Below, in pieces: positions 27,836-37,024 of a stretch of 64,000 nucleotides of DNA (the first letter of the stretch is position 1; every line of letters begins with the position of its first letter). A model generated the notes under the pieces. That model was not told the DNA's origin. It made no database searches and saw only the letters and a program-made list of their open reading frames with translations. This stretch comes from Pseudomonas lini (GTDB taxonomy: Bacteria > Pseudomonadota > Gammaproteobacteria > Pseudomonadales > Pseudomonadaceae): NCBI RefSeq assembly GCF_964063345.1, contig NZ_OZ061318.1:744001-808000 (forward strand). The letters are read 5' to 3'. A program made the position numbers and the translations under genes.

Positions 27836-28599
27836 GGGGCCACCTCAGCCAGCGGTTGAGTGGCGAGAAACTCGGCCAGTTGTTGATTGAGCTCGGGGGT
27901 CGGCACCTCAAGATCGTCGTTCCTGATCGGCACCAGGATCCTGCTGCCGGGAGCCACCACGACGCCGTCCTGACGATTCCATGCCGCCACGCCCACGCGC
28001 CGCACCTGGCCGTCGGGCTGGATCAGCCACAGATAATCGCGCTCGGCGTCGTCGAGGATGGCGCATTGCCGGGCATAGGCGCGGACTTCCTGCATGGCGC
28101 TATAAGGCACATGACAAGGCTGAGCAACCGCCCCGAGGATTTCCACGGTGGACGGCCGCGCGGGATATATCAGACGGTCGCCATCCTCCAACAGAGCGTT
28201 GCTGGCGAACCCCACTTCCACAGCAATCGGGTCGAGCACCGCGACTTGGCGTCCGGTGACCGGCAGCCCCTCGATTTGCTCATACAGGCGCGAGCTCAAA
28301 TCCGCTCGCGTGCCCTTGCCATCCAGCAAGGCACCCCGCTGCAGCAGTTTCAGATCAAACAGGACGCCCGCCTTCAATCGCGCTTGTTGATTCTCCAATG
28401 AGCGATGTAGCCACGCCGCACCCAGCCAGTAACTTTCGGCGTTGGGTTGGGCGTCGCGAATGACGTCCATCAAGCGTGCACCGGGTTTGACATCGAAGTG
28501 GCCGGGGCTGCGCACGTCACCGCTGACCGTGACGGCCGCCTGGCTCACGCCCGGGCCGATCAAGAGCAAGCCAAGCAACATAAGGTTCGAACACTTCAC
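27832..28599 (-). CDS. yjbG: YjbG/GfcC-like periplasmic capsule protein
   Basis: 255 residues with a signal peptide (LMLLGLLLIGPGVSQA). It contains VTVSGDVRSPGHFDVKPGAR, an SLBB-like beta-grasp start, and VEILGAVAQPCHVPYSAMQE, as in the GfcC/YjbG family with two beta-grasp domains. GfcC is thought to work in the periplasm with the Wza-type channel and YjbH. It begins at GTG 28599, overlapping the yjbF stop (GTGA). Confidence 0.87.
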   Translation of the reverse strand: MKCSNLMLLGLLLIGPGVSQAAVTVSGDVRSPGHFDVKPGARLMDVIRDAQPNAESYWLGAAWLHRSLENQQARLKAGVLFDLKLLQRGALLDGKGTRADLSSRLYEQIEGLPVTGRQVAVLDPIAVEVGFASNALLEDGDRLIYPARPSTVEILGAVAQPCHVPYSAMQEVRAYARQCAILDDAERDYLWLIQPDGQVRRVGVAAWNRQDGVVVAPGSRILVPIRNDDLEVPTPELNQQLAEFLATQPLAEVAP

Positions 28600-29255
28600 C
28601 GGGCAGCCCCCCGGTCAGGGCGCACCTGCACGATTTTCAAGAACAGCTGCGGCGTCAGATGCTGCTCGCTGCGCAGGATGAAACCGTCCTGAGGGTCGAC
28701 CCAGTAACGGTTGGTGGCACGGAAATTCAAGGTGGGTGCATCCACCTGCTCGTCGATACGCAGCAAGGCGTAATCCTTGTCCAAAATGCTGATGGTCTCG
28801 ATGCCGTGGGGGCTGAAACGGCTGTTGACCGCGATACCGATTCGGTTGCCGTCGTAGATGTCGATCCAGCGCGTGCTGGTGTAACCGTCGGGCAACTGCT
28901 GAAGGCCGCGCTTGAAGGGCGACTCATCATTGAAGTGAGTGCCATCCAGTGAAACGCCCAGCCCGACGGTGCGCACCACCAGGCCATCGCGCATCATCAA
29001 CACTTGCTTGCCGGAAGCGACCCAGAACTGCAGATCGCCCCGTCGGCGAGCCATCGCCATCACCCCCTCGCTGGAGGGTGTGGTGACCAGGATCTGCGGA
29101 TACGGCACGGCATCGACCTGAGCGCGGGTCAAATTGATGGAGGCAGGCCCCGCGACGGACGCTTCAAGCGTGTCCCAGGAAGCCCTCATCAACGGGTTAC
29201 ACCCGCACAACAAGAGCGCCATCGTCAGACCGGCGCAGGTACGCAAAATTTTCAC
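28596..29255 (-). CDS. yjbF: YjbF/GfcB-like lipoprotein
   Basis: 219 residues with a lipoprotein signal (GLTMALLLCGC, lipobox LLCG/C). The mature part fits the GfcB/YjbF family: YPQILVTTPSSEGVMAMARR, LQFWVASGKQVLMMRDGLVV, GYTSTRWIDIYDG, and a basic C-terminus. It is expected to be an outer-membrane lipoprotein of the export system. GTG 29255 is used as start, 14 bases after the Wza-like stop; an in-frame ATG at 29222 would remove most of the signal's n-region and is less likely. Confidence 0.87.
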   Translation of the reverse strand: MKILRTCAGLTMALLLCGCNPLMRASWDTLEASVAGPASINLTRAQVDAVPYPQILVTTPSSEGVMAMARRRGDLQFWVASGKQVLMMRDGLVVRTVGLGVSLDGTHFNDESPFKRGLQQLPDGYTSTRWIDIYDGNRIGIAVNSRFSPHGIETISILDKDYALLRIDEQVDAPTLNFRATNRYWVDPQDGFILRSEQHLTPQLFLKIVQVRPDRGAAR

Positions 29256-29269
29256 GGAGGGATAGAGCC

Positions 29270-30382
29270 TTATCTGCTGTTGGCTTCGCTGAGATCGTTA
29301 ACTGAGCTGGCACCGGTCCCGAGGACACTGGCGGTAGGCAGAAGCTGGGTAATCAAACGGTTCCAGCGCGTTACGCCGGCCGGGCCGACATAGACGATGT
29401 CTTGCGGCTGCAAGTCGAAACGGGTGGCCAGCACCAAAGCGGAAGGCGATTCGGCATCGAGCTGGAACACCTTGGCCGGTTCGGTTTCCAGGTTGTCCGC
29501 GCCGCGAATCACGTACACCGCGTTGCCATTGGAGGTGGTCTGGTTCAAGCCTCCTACAGTGCCCAGAGCATCGGTCAGGTTGATCGATTTGCTCTTGAAG
29601 CTCAGCGCGCGAGGCTGGTTCACCTCACCCATGACATAGATTCGCTTCTGGTCGTTATAAGGCAAGTACAACCGGTCGCCACCCTTGAGGTAGACGCCCT
29701 GCAGCTGTGAGTCCTGGCGATTGAGCGTGTCCAGATCCAGCTTGTATTCGCGCCCGTCGCGGGTCAGCGTCAGGCCGGACAGGTCTGCGTTCAAAGGATC
29801 CACACCGGCCGCACCAACGGCCTCCACTACGCTCAGCGGGGTGGTCGTGATCGGCTGCTGGCCAGCTTTGAGCACCGCACCAGAAATCACCACGGTCTGG
29901 CTGGCGAAGCGCAATACGCTGACGTCGACCTGAGGGCTTTCGACAAATTGCGACAAGCGCTCGGCGATAAATGCTCGCAACTCTTCGATGGTTTTCCCGG
30001 CGGCCTGAATATTGCCGATGTAGGGATAAAACAGCGTGCCGTCCGGACGAACCAGGCGACCGTTGGCATCGATTTGCTGCTGCGGGCCAGAAGGCGCCGT
30101 CAACTCGGGATGATCCCAGACCGTAATAAACAACAGGTCATTGGCACCCACGCGATAACCGCCCGGAACATAGGACAACAACGCCGAGGGAACCGATTCG
30201 CGAACTTGCGTGGCGGCATCCATGGCAATCAATTTAGGCGTGATGGGAATAAGCTCCACCCGGCTACTTTCCCCAGAGCCGTCACTGACCATTTGACTGG
30301 TGTCCATGTGTTGACCAGGCGAAAACATACAGCCGTGCAAGCTGATACTTGCCAGCATAACAACAGATAATCTACGGATCAT
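29270..30382 (-). CDS. Wza-type polysaccharide export lipoprotein
   Basis: 370 residues with lipoprotein signal MIRRLSVVMLASISLHGC (lipobox LHG/C). It contains the polysaccharide export sequence domain (YRVGANDLLFITVWDHPEL, LFYPYIGNIQAAGKTIEELR), two SLBB domains (VVISGAVLKAGQQPI; IYVMGEVNQPRALSF) and a C-terminal amphipathic segment (TRWNRLITQLLPTASVL), the Wza/OPX layout. It should form the octameric outer-membrane channel that works with the Wzc-type kinase at 40131. It is the second gene of the leftward yjb-like operon, separated from the small yjbE-like gene by a hairpin. Confidence 0.93.
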   Translation of the reverse strand: MIRRLSVVMLASISLHGCMFSPGQHMDTSQMVSDGSGESSRVELIPITPKLIAMDAATQVRESVPSALLSYVPGGYRVGANDLLFITVWDHPELTAPSGPQQQIDANGRLVRPDGTLFYPYIGNIQAAGKTIEELRAFIAERLSQFVESPQVDVSVLRFASQTVVISGAVLKAGQQPITTTPLSVVEAVGAAGVDPLNADLSGLTLTRDGREYKLDLDTLNRQDSQLQGVYLKGGDRLYLPYNDQKRIYVMGEVNQPRALSFKSKSINLTDALGTVGGLNQTTSNGNAVYVIRGADNLETEPAKVFQLDAESPSALVLATRFDLQPQDIVYVGPAGVTRWNRLITQLLPTASVLGTGASSVNDLSEANSR

Positions 30383-30417
30383 AATGGCACTACGCTAGTC
30401 GAGGGCAAATCTAAAAC

Positions 30418-30447
30418 AAGATCACCCAGAAAGTTCTGAGTGATCTT
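30418..30447 (-). terminator. Intra-operon hairpin (possible attenuator)
   Basis: An 8-bp stem AAGATCAC/GTGATCTT extended by an inner CAGAA/TTCTG pair, between the small yjbE-like gene and the wza-like gene. On the minus strand it is followed by GTTTTAG, a weak T-run. It may cause partial termination so that the small protein is made in excess. Confidence 0.5.
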
Positions 30448-30469
30448 GAACAACATACTTCGCGGGGTA

Positions 30470-30742
30470 TTAGTTGGTACCAGTAGTTCCGGTAGTGCCG
30501 GTAGTACCGCCCGTTCCGGAGGTACCGCCATTGGAACTGCCACCGGAGTTTGAAGCAGCCGCCGCAGCACCGAGAATGGCCGCGCCGACCACCATGGTTT
30601 CGGCGACCGTCACGCCCCCGACCAGCGGGGTGTTCAACGACAGTGGCTCGCTTTCGCTCACCGTCTTGCTCACTGGTTCATCCGCTGCCAACGCCGCGGT
30701 ACTCATGACAGCCAGCAAGCCAGCCGTAAGTAGTTTCTTCAT
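30470..30742 (-). CDS. Small secreted YjbE/GfcA-like Gly/Thr-rich protein
   Basis: 90 residues: a signal peptide (KKLLTAGLLAVMSTAALA/A), a short polar part, a hydrophobic alanine-rich segment (ETMVVGAAILGAAAAA) and a low-complexity tail of Ser, Gly, Asn and Thr (repeats of GTTGT). This is the layout of YjbE/GfcA, the small first protein of yjbEFGH/gfcABCDE operons. AAGGAG precedes the ATG by about 7 bases. Function within the family is not established. Confidence 0.82.
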   Translation of the reverse strand: MKKLLTAGLLAVMSTAALAADEPVSKTVSESEPLSLNTPLVGGVTVAETMVVGAAILGAAAAASNSGGSSNGGTSGTGGTTGTTGTTGTN

Positions 30743-31171
30743 ATCAGACTCCTTCTCGACATCAACTTTGCATTAGATTTGATACTAGGGACCGGGAATG
30801 GGACAGCAGGTGATAGAACTGACACCCGTAAATTGAACGAGACAGTCCATGCACATTGCCTCCTTTGGAGAATGTCATTTATAGGCAGTGCATGCCATAT
30901 GCAGAGCCTTGTCACCTCATCCGAAAAAACGTTTGCGCGGGGCAGGACGCACCGTCAAAAAAGGAGATTTTCCAAGAAGTTCACGGCGAAACAAGACATT
31001 TTCGGCACGAACTACTGCCTGTGAATAACTCACCCCTCGTGCCGATTGTTATTATTAGTCAGGATTTTCCCGAATCCTTATCCCGCAAGGTTCTACTGTG
31101 ATTGAAGGTTCAAGGAAAAATAACATCGGGTCACAAATAGTTAATATTAACTATAGACCATTATTAATCGA
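30743..31171 (-). promoter_or_regulatory. Leader/promoter region of the yjb-like operon
   Basis: 429 bases without a gene. On the minus strand it contains GGCAGTAGTTCG (31019 down to 31008), matching 8 of 12 bases of the ops element GGCGGTAGCGTG, 266 bases before the first start codon. This is only a weak candidate. An 18-base palindrome is listed separately. Short frames here have no family character. Confidence 0.35.
31137..31154. promoter_or_regulatory. 18-base perfect AT palindrome
   Basis: ATAGTTAATATTAACTAT, a perfect two-fold palindrome, 18 bases past the rfbC stop and about 395 bases upstream of the yjbE-like gene. It could be an operator or a nucleoid-protein site; no matching regulator can be named. 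Confidence 0.4.
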
Positions 31172-31711
31172 TCATTCCCCACTCAACACAGCTCGCAAGC
31201 GTGGATTACGCAGGTCTTTTTCCGAGAGTTGAGGCGACTCCAACGGCCAGGCAATGCCCAGCTCCGGGTCATTCCAGAGCAGACCTCCCTCGTCTTCGGG
31301 ATAATACAGATCGGTGCATTTGTATTGAAAATCGGCGATATCACTGAGCACACAGAAACCGTGGGCATAACCCGGCGGCACCCATAGCTGAAGATGGTTG
31401 TCAGCCGTCAACTTGACGCCCACATGTTCACCACAAGTGGGGGATTCTGGATTGATGTCCACCACCACGTCGTACACCGCACCTTGAGTGACCCGCACCA
31501 ACTTGCCCTGGGGCCGGGTCTTTTGGAAGTGCAAACCACGCAGCACGCCATACTGCGAGCGCGAGTGATTGTCCTGGACGAAAGGCAATTCGATGCCGGC
31601 GTCGCGATAACGCTCCTGGTGATAACTCTCGAGAAAAAACCCGCGGGCATCGCCGAAGATTTTAGGCTCGATGATCAGTACACCGGGCAACCGGGTATTG
31701 ATGACATTCAT
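31172..31711 (-). CDS. rfbC: dTDP-4-dehydrorhamnose 3,5-epimerase
   Basis: 179 residues, the normal length for RmlC. Family motifs are [40 protein letters not shown] with the catalytic His, and [15 protein letters not shown]. It epimerises dTDP-4-keto-6-deoxyglucose at C3 and C5 on the way to dTDP-L-rhamnose. Its ATG overlaps the rfbA stop by ATGA. It is the last gene of the long leftward operon. Confidence 0.96.
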   Translation of the reverse strand: MNVINTRLPGVLIIEPKIFGDARGFFLESYHQERYRDAGIELPFVQDNHSRSQYGVLRGLHFQKTRPQGKLVRVTQGAVYDVVVDINPESPTCGEHVGVKLTADNHLQLWVPPGYAHGFCVLSDIADFQYKCTDLYYPEDEGGLLWNDPELGIAWPLESPQLSEKDLRNPRLRAVLSGE

Positions 31712-32586
31712 TTCGCGGGCTCCGTATTCAGCACCCGCGCCAGATATTGGCCGTAACCGGTTTTGTGTAACGCGGTGGCTTGTTTATCGAGTTCCGCGGC
31801 CGACAACCAACCCTGGTGGTACGCCACCTCCTCCAGACATGCCACTTTCAAGCCCTGACGCGCTTCGATGGTCTGGACGAAATGCCCGGCCTCCATCAAC
31901 GAATCATGGGTCCCGGTGTCCAGCCAGGCAAAACCACGCCCCAGCACGCTGACGTGCAGATCTCCGCGCTCCAGGTAGGCGTTGTTCACGTCCGTGATTT
32001 CGAGCTCGCCACGGATCGAAGGTTTGACTTGCTTTGCAATGCGCACCACGTCTTTATCGTAGAAATACAAGCCGGTGACAGCATGGTCGGACTTCGGATG
32101 TTTTGGCTTCTCTTCAATCGAGATCGCCTTGCCGTTATCGTCGAACTCGACAACGCCAAAACGCTCCGGATCACTGACTCGATAACCGAAAACGGTGGCA
32201 CCAGTCTGTCGTTGCGACGCTTCACGCAGCAAGGCGCTGAAGCCGTAACCGTAGAAGATGTTGTCGCCCAGAATCAGCGCCACATTACTGTCGCCGATAA
32301 AATCCTCGCCGATCAGGAAGGCTTGGGCCAGACCATCGGGAGAAGGTTGTTCGGCATAACTGAGTTCAATGCCGAAAGAAGAGCCATCACCCAACAAGTT
32401 CTGGAAGTTGGGCAAGTCCTGCGGCGTGGAAATAATCAATATCTCGCGAATGCCCGCCAGCATTAATACCGACAGCGGATAATAAATCATCGGCTTGTCG
32501 TAGACCGGCAGCAGCTGTTTGGATACACCACGGGTAATAGGATGCAAGCGAGTGCCGGAGCCTCCCGCCAGAATGATGCCTTTCAT
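31708..32586 (-). CDS. rfbA: Glucose-1-phosphate thymidylyltransferase
   Basis: 292 residues with the nucleotidyltransferase signature [40 protein letters not shown], the GDNIFYG segment and [20 protein letters not shown]. It makes dTDP-glucose from dTTP and glucose-1-phosphate, the first step to dTDP-rhamnose. AAGGGAA lies upstream of the ATG. It is 45 bases downstream of rfbB and coupled to rfbC. Confidence 0.97.
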   Translation of the reverse strand: MKGIILAGGSGTRLHPITRGVSKQLLPVYDKPMIYYPLSVLMLAGIREILIISTPQDLPNFQNLLGDGSSFGIELSYAEQPSPDGLAQAFLIGEDFIGDSNVALILGDNIFYGYGFSALLREASQRQTGATVFGYRVSDPERFGVVEFDDNGKAISIEEKPKHPKSDHAVTGLYFYDKDVVRIAKQVKPSIRGELEITDVNNAYLERGDLHVSVLGRGFAWLDTGTHDSLMEAGHFVQTIEARQGLKVACLEEVAYHQGWLSAAELDKQATALHKTGYGQYLARVLNTEPAK

Positions 32587-32631
32587 ATGAGGATTCCCTT
32601 CAGAGTTGAATAGAGACAGGGTTTGAATGGT

Positions 32632-33699
32632 TCAACCGATATGGCCAAGACGCTCAGACCGGTACTGTCCGTTGAGTATCCGTTGCCACCACCCTTGATG
32701 ATCCAGATACCACTGAACCGTTTTGCGTAGGCCGCTTTCAAAGGTTTCCTGTGGACGCCAACCGAGTTCACGCTCGATCTTGCTCGCATCGATGGCGTAA
32801 CGAAGATCGTGCCCGGGGCGGTCGGTGACAAAGGTGATCAGTTCCTTGTAAGAGCCCAGCTCTTCATCGCGGGGGCGCAGCTCATCGAGTAGCTCGCAGA
32901 TGGTTTCCACTACTTGCAGATTGCGCTTCTCGTTGTGCCCGCCGATGTTGTAGGTTTCGCCCACGGTGCCGCGCGACACCACTTCGAACAGCGCTCGGGC
33001 ATGGTCCTCGACAAACAGCCAGTCGCGGATCTGCGAGCCATCGCCATACACCGGCAGCGGCTTGCCGTGGATGGCATTGAGAATCACGTGGGGGATCAGC
33101 TTCTCGGGGAAGTGGAAGGGCCCATAGTTGTTCGAGCAGTTGGTAACTAACACCGGCAGACCATATGTGCGGTGCCAGGCGCGCACCAAGTGGTCGGAGC
33201 CGGCCTTGGACGCCGAGTACGGTGAGCTTGGCTCGTAAGGCGTGGTCTCGGTGAACAGATCGTCGGTGCCTTCCAGGTCGCCATATACTTCATCGGTGGA
33301 GATATGGTGGAAGCGAAAGCCCTGTTTCCGTTCCGCTGCCAGTCCCGACCAATAGCGGCGGCTGGCCTCCAACATGCTGTAGGTACCAACGATGTTGGTC
33401 TGGATGAAATCCGACGGGCTATCGATGGAACGGTCCACATGGGACTCGGCCGCAAGGTGCATCACCGCATCGGGCTGGAAACGCGCGAACAGTTCGTGCA
33501 GCGCTTCGGTGTCGCAGATATCCACCTGCTGGAATTCATACCGGGGACTGCCCGCCACCGACGCCAGGGATTCGGTATTGCCGGCGTAGGTGAGTTTGTC
33601 AATATTGAGCACACTCACATCGGTGTTGTCGATCAGATGGCGAATGACGGCAGAGCCGATAAAACCGGCACCGCCGGTGACAATAATACGTTGGGTCAC
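32632..33699 (-). CDS. rfbB: dTDP-glucose 4,6-dehydratase
   Basis: 355 residues of the short-chain dehydrogenase family. The NAD-binding motif is [12 protein letters not shown], the catalytic region is [11 protein letters not shown], and the YxxxK pair is in [11 protein letters not shown]. The start is placed at GTG 33699: AAGGAG lies 9 bases upstream and the GTG overlaps the stop of the upstream glycosyltransferase (GTGA). An in-frame ATG at 33723 lies inside the upstream gene and is less likely. It is the second step of dTDP-rhamnose synthesis. Confidence 0.96.
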   Translation of the reverse strand: MTQRIIVTGGAGFIGSAVIRHLIDNTDVSVLNIDKLTYAGNTESLASVAGSPRYEFQQVDICDTEALHELFARFQPDAVMHLAAESHVDRSIDSPSDFIQTNIVGTYSMLEASRRYWSGLAAERKQGFRFHHISTDEVYGDLEGTDDLFTETTPYEPSSPYSASKAGSDHLVRAWHRTYGLPVLVTNCSNNYGPFHFPEKLIPHVILNAIHGKPLPVYGDGSQIRDWLFVEDHARALFEVVSRGTVGETYNIGGHNEKRNLQVVETICELLDELRPRDEELGSYKELITFVTDRPGHDLRYAIDASKIERELGWRPQETFESGLRKTVQWYLDHQGWWQRILNGQYRSERLGHIG

Positions 33700-34817
33700 T
33701 TGCTGTACTCCTTCGGGTACCACTGGATCAGTAATTTTTCATATTGGGAAAGGATGTTTTCCCAGGTGAACTTTTCGTTGAAGCGGCGGGTGCTTTCAGC
33801 CTTCATCGCCGCGATCAAATGGTTGTGGTCATCGCGCAGGTACTTCTCGAACAACTTCGCACAGTCGTGCTCGTCGTCGAAGTACACCGCTGCATCACCG
33901 GCAACCCAACGGTTGAAATGGTTGTTATGGGCAATCACCGAGCAGCCAGCGCCCAATGCCTCCACCAGCGAAGGGTTGGTGCCCCCTACTTGATGGCCAT
34001 GGATGTAAAAGCGGCTGAAAAACCGCAGCGCCCGGACCACCGCCTCCTCATAGATAGCGCCGGGGAAGATCACTTCCTCGCCGGCCGCGTCCATCACCCG
34101 CTTGTGGTACTCGTTCTTCTCTGGCGTGAAGTTGCCCAGCACCACCAACTTATGGTTACGGCGCTTGCTGCTGAAGGCCTTGACGACCTGCAGAAAGGAG
34201 TTCTCCGGCTCCGGCCGGGCAATAACCACCGAGAAGCCGTGGGGCTCCAGGCCATAACCGGCCAGGGCGACCGGGTCTGCCTCGTGTACCCGGTCCCCGC
34301 CATAGGGGATCATGGTGACCTTCGAATCCTTGACCCGGGTAGCCAGGTGATCCCTGATTTTCGGGTGGTCGGCCACCAAGTGGTTGCCGATCCAGCAACC
34401 CGCCCGCTCGTTCAGCCAGAACCAGGTTTTCGCCACCAGTCCCCACTTCTCCCGCCGCCATTCGATGCCATCCATATTGATGACATTGGTCTGGCCCTTG
34501 ATCCGCTGCAGAATATTGAACGCCGCCGTGTTGTAGCCGAGGGTCAGAAACAATCCCTTCTGGCCCAGCGCATGGACGGTGGCCTTCCAGTCGAAAAACA
34601 CCGTGCCCGCCACGCCGGTATTGGCGATCGGGATATGAATTCGATGAACACCCTTCCATTCACTGGTCGATATACCGCCGGAACCCTCTTCCTGGCAGTA
34701 GACAGTGACTTTCCAGCCCTGCTTGACCAAGTAGAGAGAGAGCTTTTCGGCGAAGGTTTCAAAACCGCCATGTTTGGCGGGGACGCCGCGGATGCCGAGG
34801 ATATAGAGGTTTTTCAT
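33696..34817 (-). CDS. Glycosyltransferase (DUF1972/GT4, rhamnosyltransferase-like)
   Basis: 373 residues from ATG 34817 ([20 protein letters not shown]). The opening [19 protein letters not shown] is typical of DUF1972-type GT4 enzymes found next to rml genes, and the C-terminal half has the GT-B donor region [20 protein letters not shown] and [20 protein letters not shown]. It is expected to transfer a sugar, plausibly rhamnose because rfbBAC follow, to the lipid-linked repeat at the cytoplasmic face. Just upstream lies a nine-base tandem repeat (34912-34990) in the gap to the preceding gene. Confidence 0.9.
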   Translation of the reverse strand: MKNLYILGIRGVPAKHGGFETFAEKLSLYLVKQGWKVTVYCQEEGSGGISTSEWKGVHRIHIPIANTGVAGTVFFDWKATVHALGQKGLFLTLGYNTAAFNILQRIKGQTNVINMDGIEWRREKWGLVAKTWFWLNERAGCWIGNHLVADHPKIRDHLATRVKDSKVTMIPYGGDRVHEADPVALAGYGLEPHGFSVVIARPEPENSFLQVVKAFSSKRRNHKLVVLGNFTPEKNEYHKRVMDAAGEEVIFPGAIYEEAVVRALRFFSRFYIHGHQVGGTNPSLVEALGAGCSVIAHNNHFNRWVAGDAAVYFDDEHDCAKLFEKYLRDDHNHLIAAMKAESTRRFNEKFTWENILSQYEKLLIQWYPKEYSK

Positions 34818-34911
34818 AGAGGCGCTTTTTGGTTCTTTCAATGTAATGGGTTCTCAGAGTTACCTGAAATTTTTAACGTGCTTTTGATCTATTCTAAATA
34901 TTGAAAAAAAA

Positions 34912-34990
34912 GAAACACATGAAACATGTGAAACACATGAAACACATGAAACACATGAAACACATGAAACACATGAAACACATGAAACAT
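34912..34990. repeat. 9-base tandem repeat (GAAACACAT)
   Basis: Eight full units and one partial unit of GAAACACAT, with one variant unit (GAAACATGT at 34921). It lies in the 216-base gap between two glycosyltransferase genes of the leftward operon, 95 bases before the start codon at 34817. It is not in a recognised reading frame. Copy number could vary by slipped-strand replication. Confidence 0.9.
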
Positions 34991-35033
34991 GATAGGTCTC
35001 ATGGTATTCCCATGGCGTGACTTGACCTGGTTT

Positions 35034-36137
35034 TTAATATGAATTTTCTAGCGTTGAATTTATGTGTTCTTTATAGCTTTTTAATGAAAATTTCTTGTAA
35101 TAAGTATCCAGTGCACACTTGCTCAGCTTTTCGTACAGTGGGCTGCTAGGCGGAGGAAGTTTTAGCAGGACATCCTCAAGGCTGCGGTGGTTGGCAGGGA
35201 TGAAGAGAAAACCATCTCGTTCGTGGTTAACGATCTCCACCAGACCACCATGGCCTGCAGCTATCACTGGTTTTCCGACGGAGTACGCTTCGATCGCCAC
35301 TCGACCGAACGGCTCCGGCTTCGTGGAGGGGACAACAACATAACTTGCCCATTGAAAGTGCTCGGTTGGATCCGAGCAAAAAGGGAAAAACTCGACGTTG
35401 TCAGAGATCCCATATGAGTTTACTTTTTCGATTAAATCCTTTTCCAGGTATTCGTATCCCTCGAAAGGGCTACCCACTATCCTTATGTGAAGGTCATCTC
35501 CGGCGTTATTGGCTATCTTTCCAATTACATCAATGAAAAAGTCTTGCCCTTTCCATGTGTTTATCCTACCGATCAAAAGTAGATTCTTGGAGTCTCTTTC
35601 AACACGCACCGACGGGACGCTGTAAAGAGGGGCTACACCATTATAAATCACTGTTCCCGGAAGATTAAAAGCGGCTTTAGTAGCCTCGGAATTGAATATT
35701 AATTTTGCACCTGAGAACCGTAAAAGCAAACGGAAGATCACAATGAGTTTTTTGTCTGGAATTTCTCGAATGTGGCAAAAGAAACTTTTCTTCGAAAATC
35801 TATAAAATCCAGCAGCAAGCAGTGCGGATACCATAACGGTCGTGTTTATGTATACCGCACTAAACTCCTTATATTTTTTTGCGTAATACAAGGTTGCCTT
35901 AATTAGTTCTATGCCATAGCTGACTGGGGTTTTCAGCTTCTGTTTTCTCAGTATTCCGTAGGGGTAATACTCTATTTCGGCACCTATATTTTTAACTAGA
36001 GCAGAGAGTTCCCCAAGAAAAGGCAGGATGCAATAGATCTTCTTTTTAGCGGAAATCGATTCAATCGCCGTAAGGAAACTTCGATCTGAACCGTACAGTT
36101 CGGAGCTTTGATGAAGACAAAGTATTTCATCTCGCAT
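35034..36137 (-). CDS. Glycosyltransferase family 4
   Basis: 367 residues of GT-B fold, GT4 type. The donor-binding half contains NLLLIGRINTWKGQDFFIDV, VEFFPFCSDPTEHFQWASYV and the signature EPFGRVAIEAYSVGKPVIAA followed by GHGGLVEIV. The acceptor half is more variable. An AAGGAAA site precedes ATG 36137, which lies inside the 3' end of the GT2 gene (11-base overlap). Codon use is AT-rich compared with rfbBAC, fitting a horizontally acquired, polymer-specific block. The sugar transferred is unknown. Confidence 0.9.
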   Translation of the reverse strand: MRDEILCLHQSSELYGSDRSFLTAIESISAKKKIYCILPFLGELSALVKNIGAEIEYYPYGILRKQKLKTPVSYGIELIKATLYYAKKYKEFSAVYINTTVMVSALLAAGFYRFSKKSFFCHIREIPDKKLIVIFRLLLRFSGAKLIFNSEATKAAFNLPGTVIYNGVAPLYSVPSVRVERDSKNLLLIGRINTWKGQDFFIDVIGKIANNAGDDLHIRIVGSPFEGYEYLEKDLIEKVNSYGISDNVEFFPFCSDPTEHFQWASYVVVPSTKPEPFGRVAIEAYSVGKPVIAAGHGGLVEIVNHERDGFLFIPANHRSLEDVLLKLPPPSSPLYEKLSKCALDTYYKKFSLKSYKEHINSTLENSY

Positions 36138-37005
36138 AGGATTTCCTTGGGATCAGTATGTGCAATGAAAGTAACATCAGGGATAAGTACCTGATGTTTT
36201 TTTCCTTAAGGCATGTGTTTAGGCTAAACAACAGCACATATAATGATATTTTAAGTTTGTGATGCTTGACATAATCGAAAACCAGCGGCCGCGACAGTAG
36301 TAGATTCCGGAAGCGCTGAACCTTTTTGGTATAAGCTTGTCCGCTCTCTCGGAGTGCCGAGCTATGAGGAATTGATGTTTTGAGAATGAATATTTCTCTG
36401 TATATATTTGCGTAATCGATGAAAAATCGTGTATCAACACCATAGAAATTCAAGCGCTCGTCAAACTTCAGCCCCCGCGACAACGCTTCTTTAGATATGA
36501 CAGTCCCACTCATCATTGCCACTATTTTTTTGGACGGGACGGGACCTGTCGCCAGGCTTTGCAAGTTCAACGCTCTTCCGCGAACACCCTTTATGGTTCC
36601 AGGTGATATAAGGCTGTTATTGAACAAAATTTGAGGCACTGCTACTGGCACATTACTTCTGAAAAACACATCCAAACTGGATATATAATCATTAGTTATG
36701 CTGGAGTCGTCGTCCAAAACTATAAAGTAGTCCGAATCTGCATTTCGGGAGATTAGTGCGTTGTATATCTTTGAAAGGGGCTCGTTATTTCCACTGTGGT
36801 GATACGTTACTTCACCAGGCAGCGTGGGGATTGATGCCTCCCCAAACCCCTGTTCAGAGTTATCCCAAATTGAAAACTTTGGAAGAATTCTTGCCGTTTG
36901 AAAATCCAGGGTGGCTAGGGACTTGAGCGTAGTGGTTAAACCAGGACTGGTAGAATAAACCACAACAAGGAAGTTAACCTGTACTTGGCTCTGTGTGTGC
37001 GTCAT
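36127..37005 (-). CDS. Glycosyltransferase family 2
   Basis: 292 residues of GT-A fold. Family features are VNFLVVVYSTSPGLTTTLKS at the N-terminus, NEPLSKIYNALISRN and the metal-binding DxD region FIVLDDDSS. The middle contains MMSGTVISKEALSRGLKFDE, as in GT2 enzymes that add rhamnose or related sugars. It overlaps the following GT4 gene by 11 bases and follows the flippase gene by 19 bases. The exact linkage is unknown. Confidence 0.88.
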   Translation of the reverse strand: MTHTQSQVQVNFLVVVYSTSPGLTTTLKSLATLDFQTARILPKFSIWDNSEQGFGEASIPTLPGEVTYHHSGNNEPLSKIYNALISRNADSDYFIVLDDDSSITNDYISSLDVFFRSNVPVAVPQILFNNSLISPGTIKGVRGRALNLQSLATGPVPSKKIVAMMSGTVISKEALSRGLKFDERLNFYGVDTRFFIDYANIYREIFILKTSIPHSSALRESGQAYTKKVQRFRNLLLSRPLVFDYVKHHKLKISLYVLLFSLNTCLKEKNIRYLSLMLLSLHILIPRKSYAR

Positions 37006-37024
37006 GACGAACCTGATAGTTTAG

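Noticed and set aside
34912..34990. CRISPR-like regular repeats
   Set aside because: The unit is 9 bases with no spacers and no cas genes; it is a simple tandem repeat.
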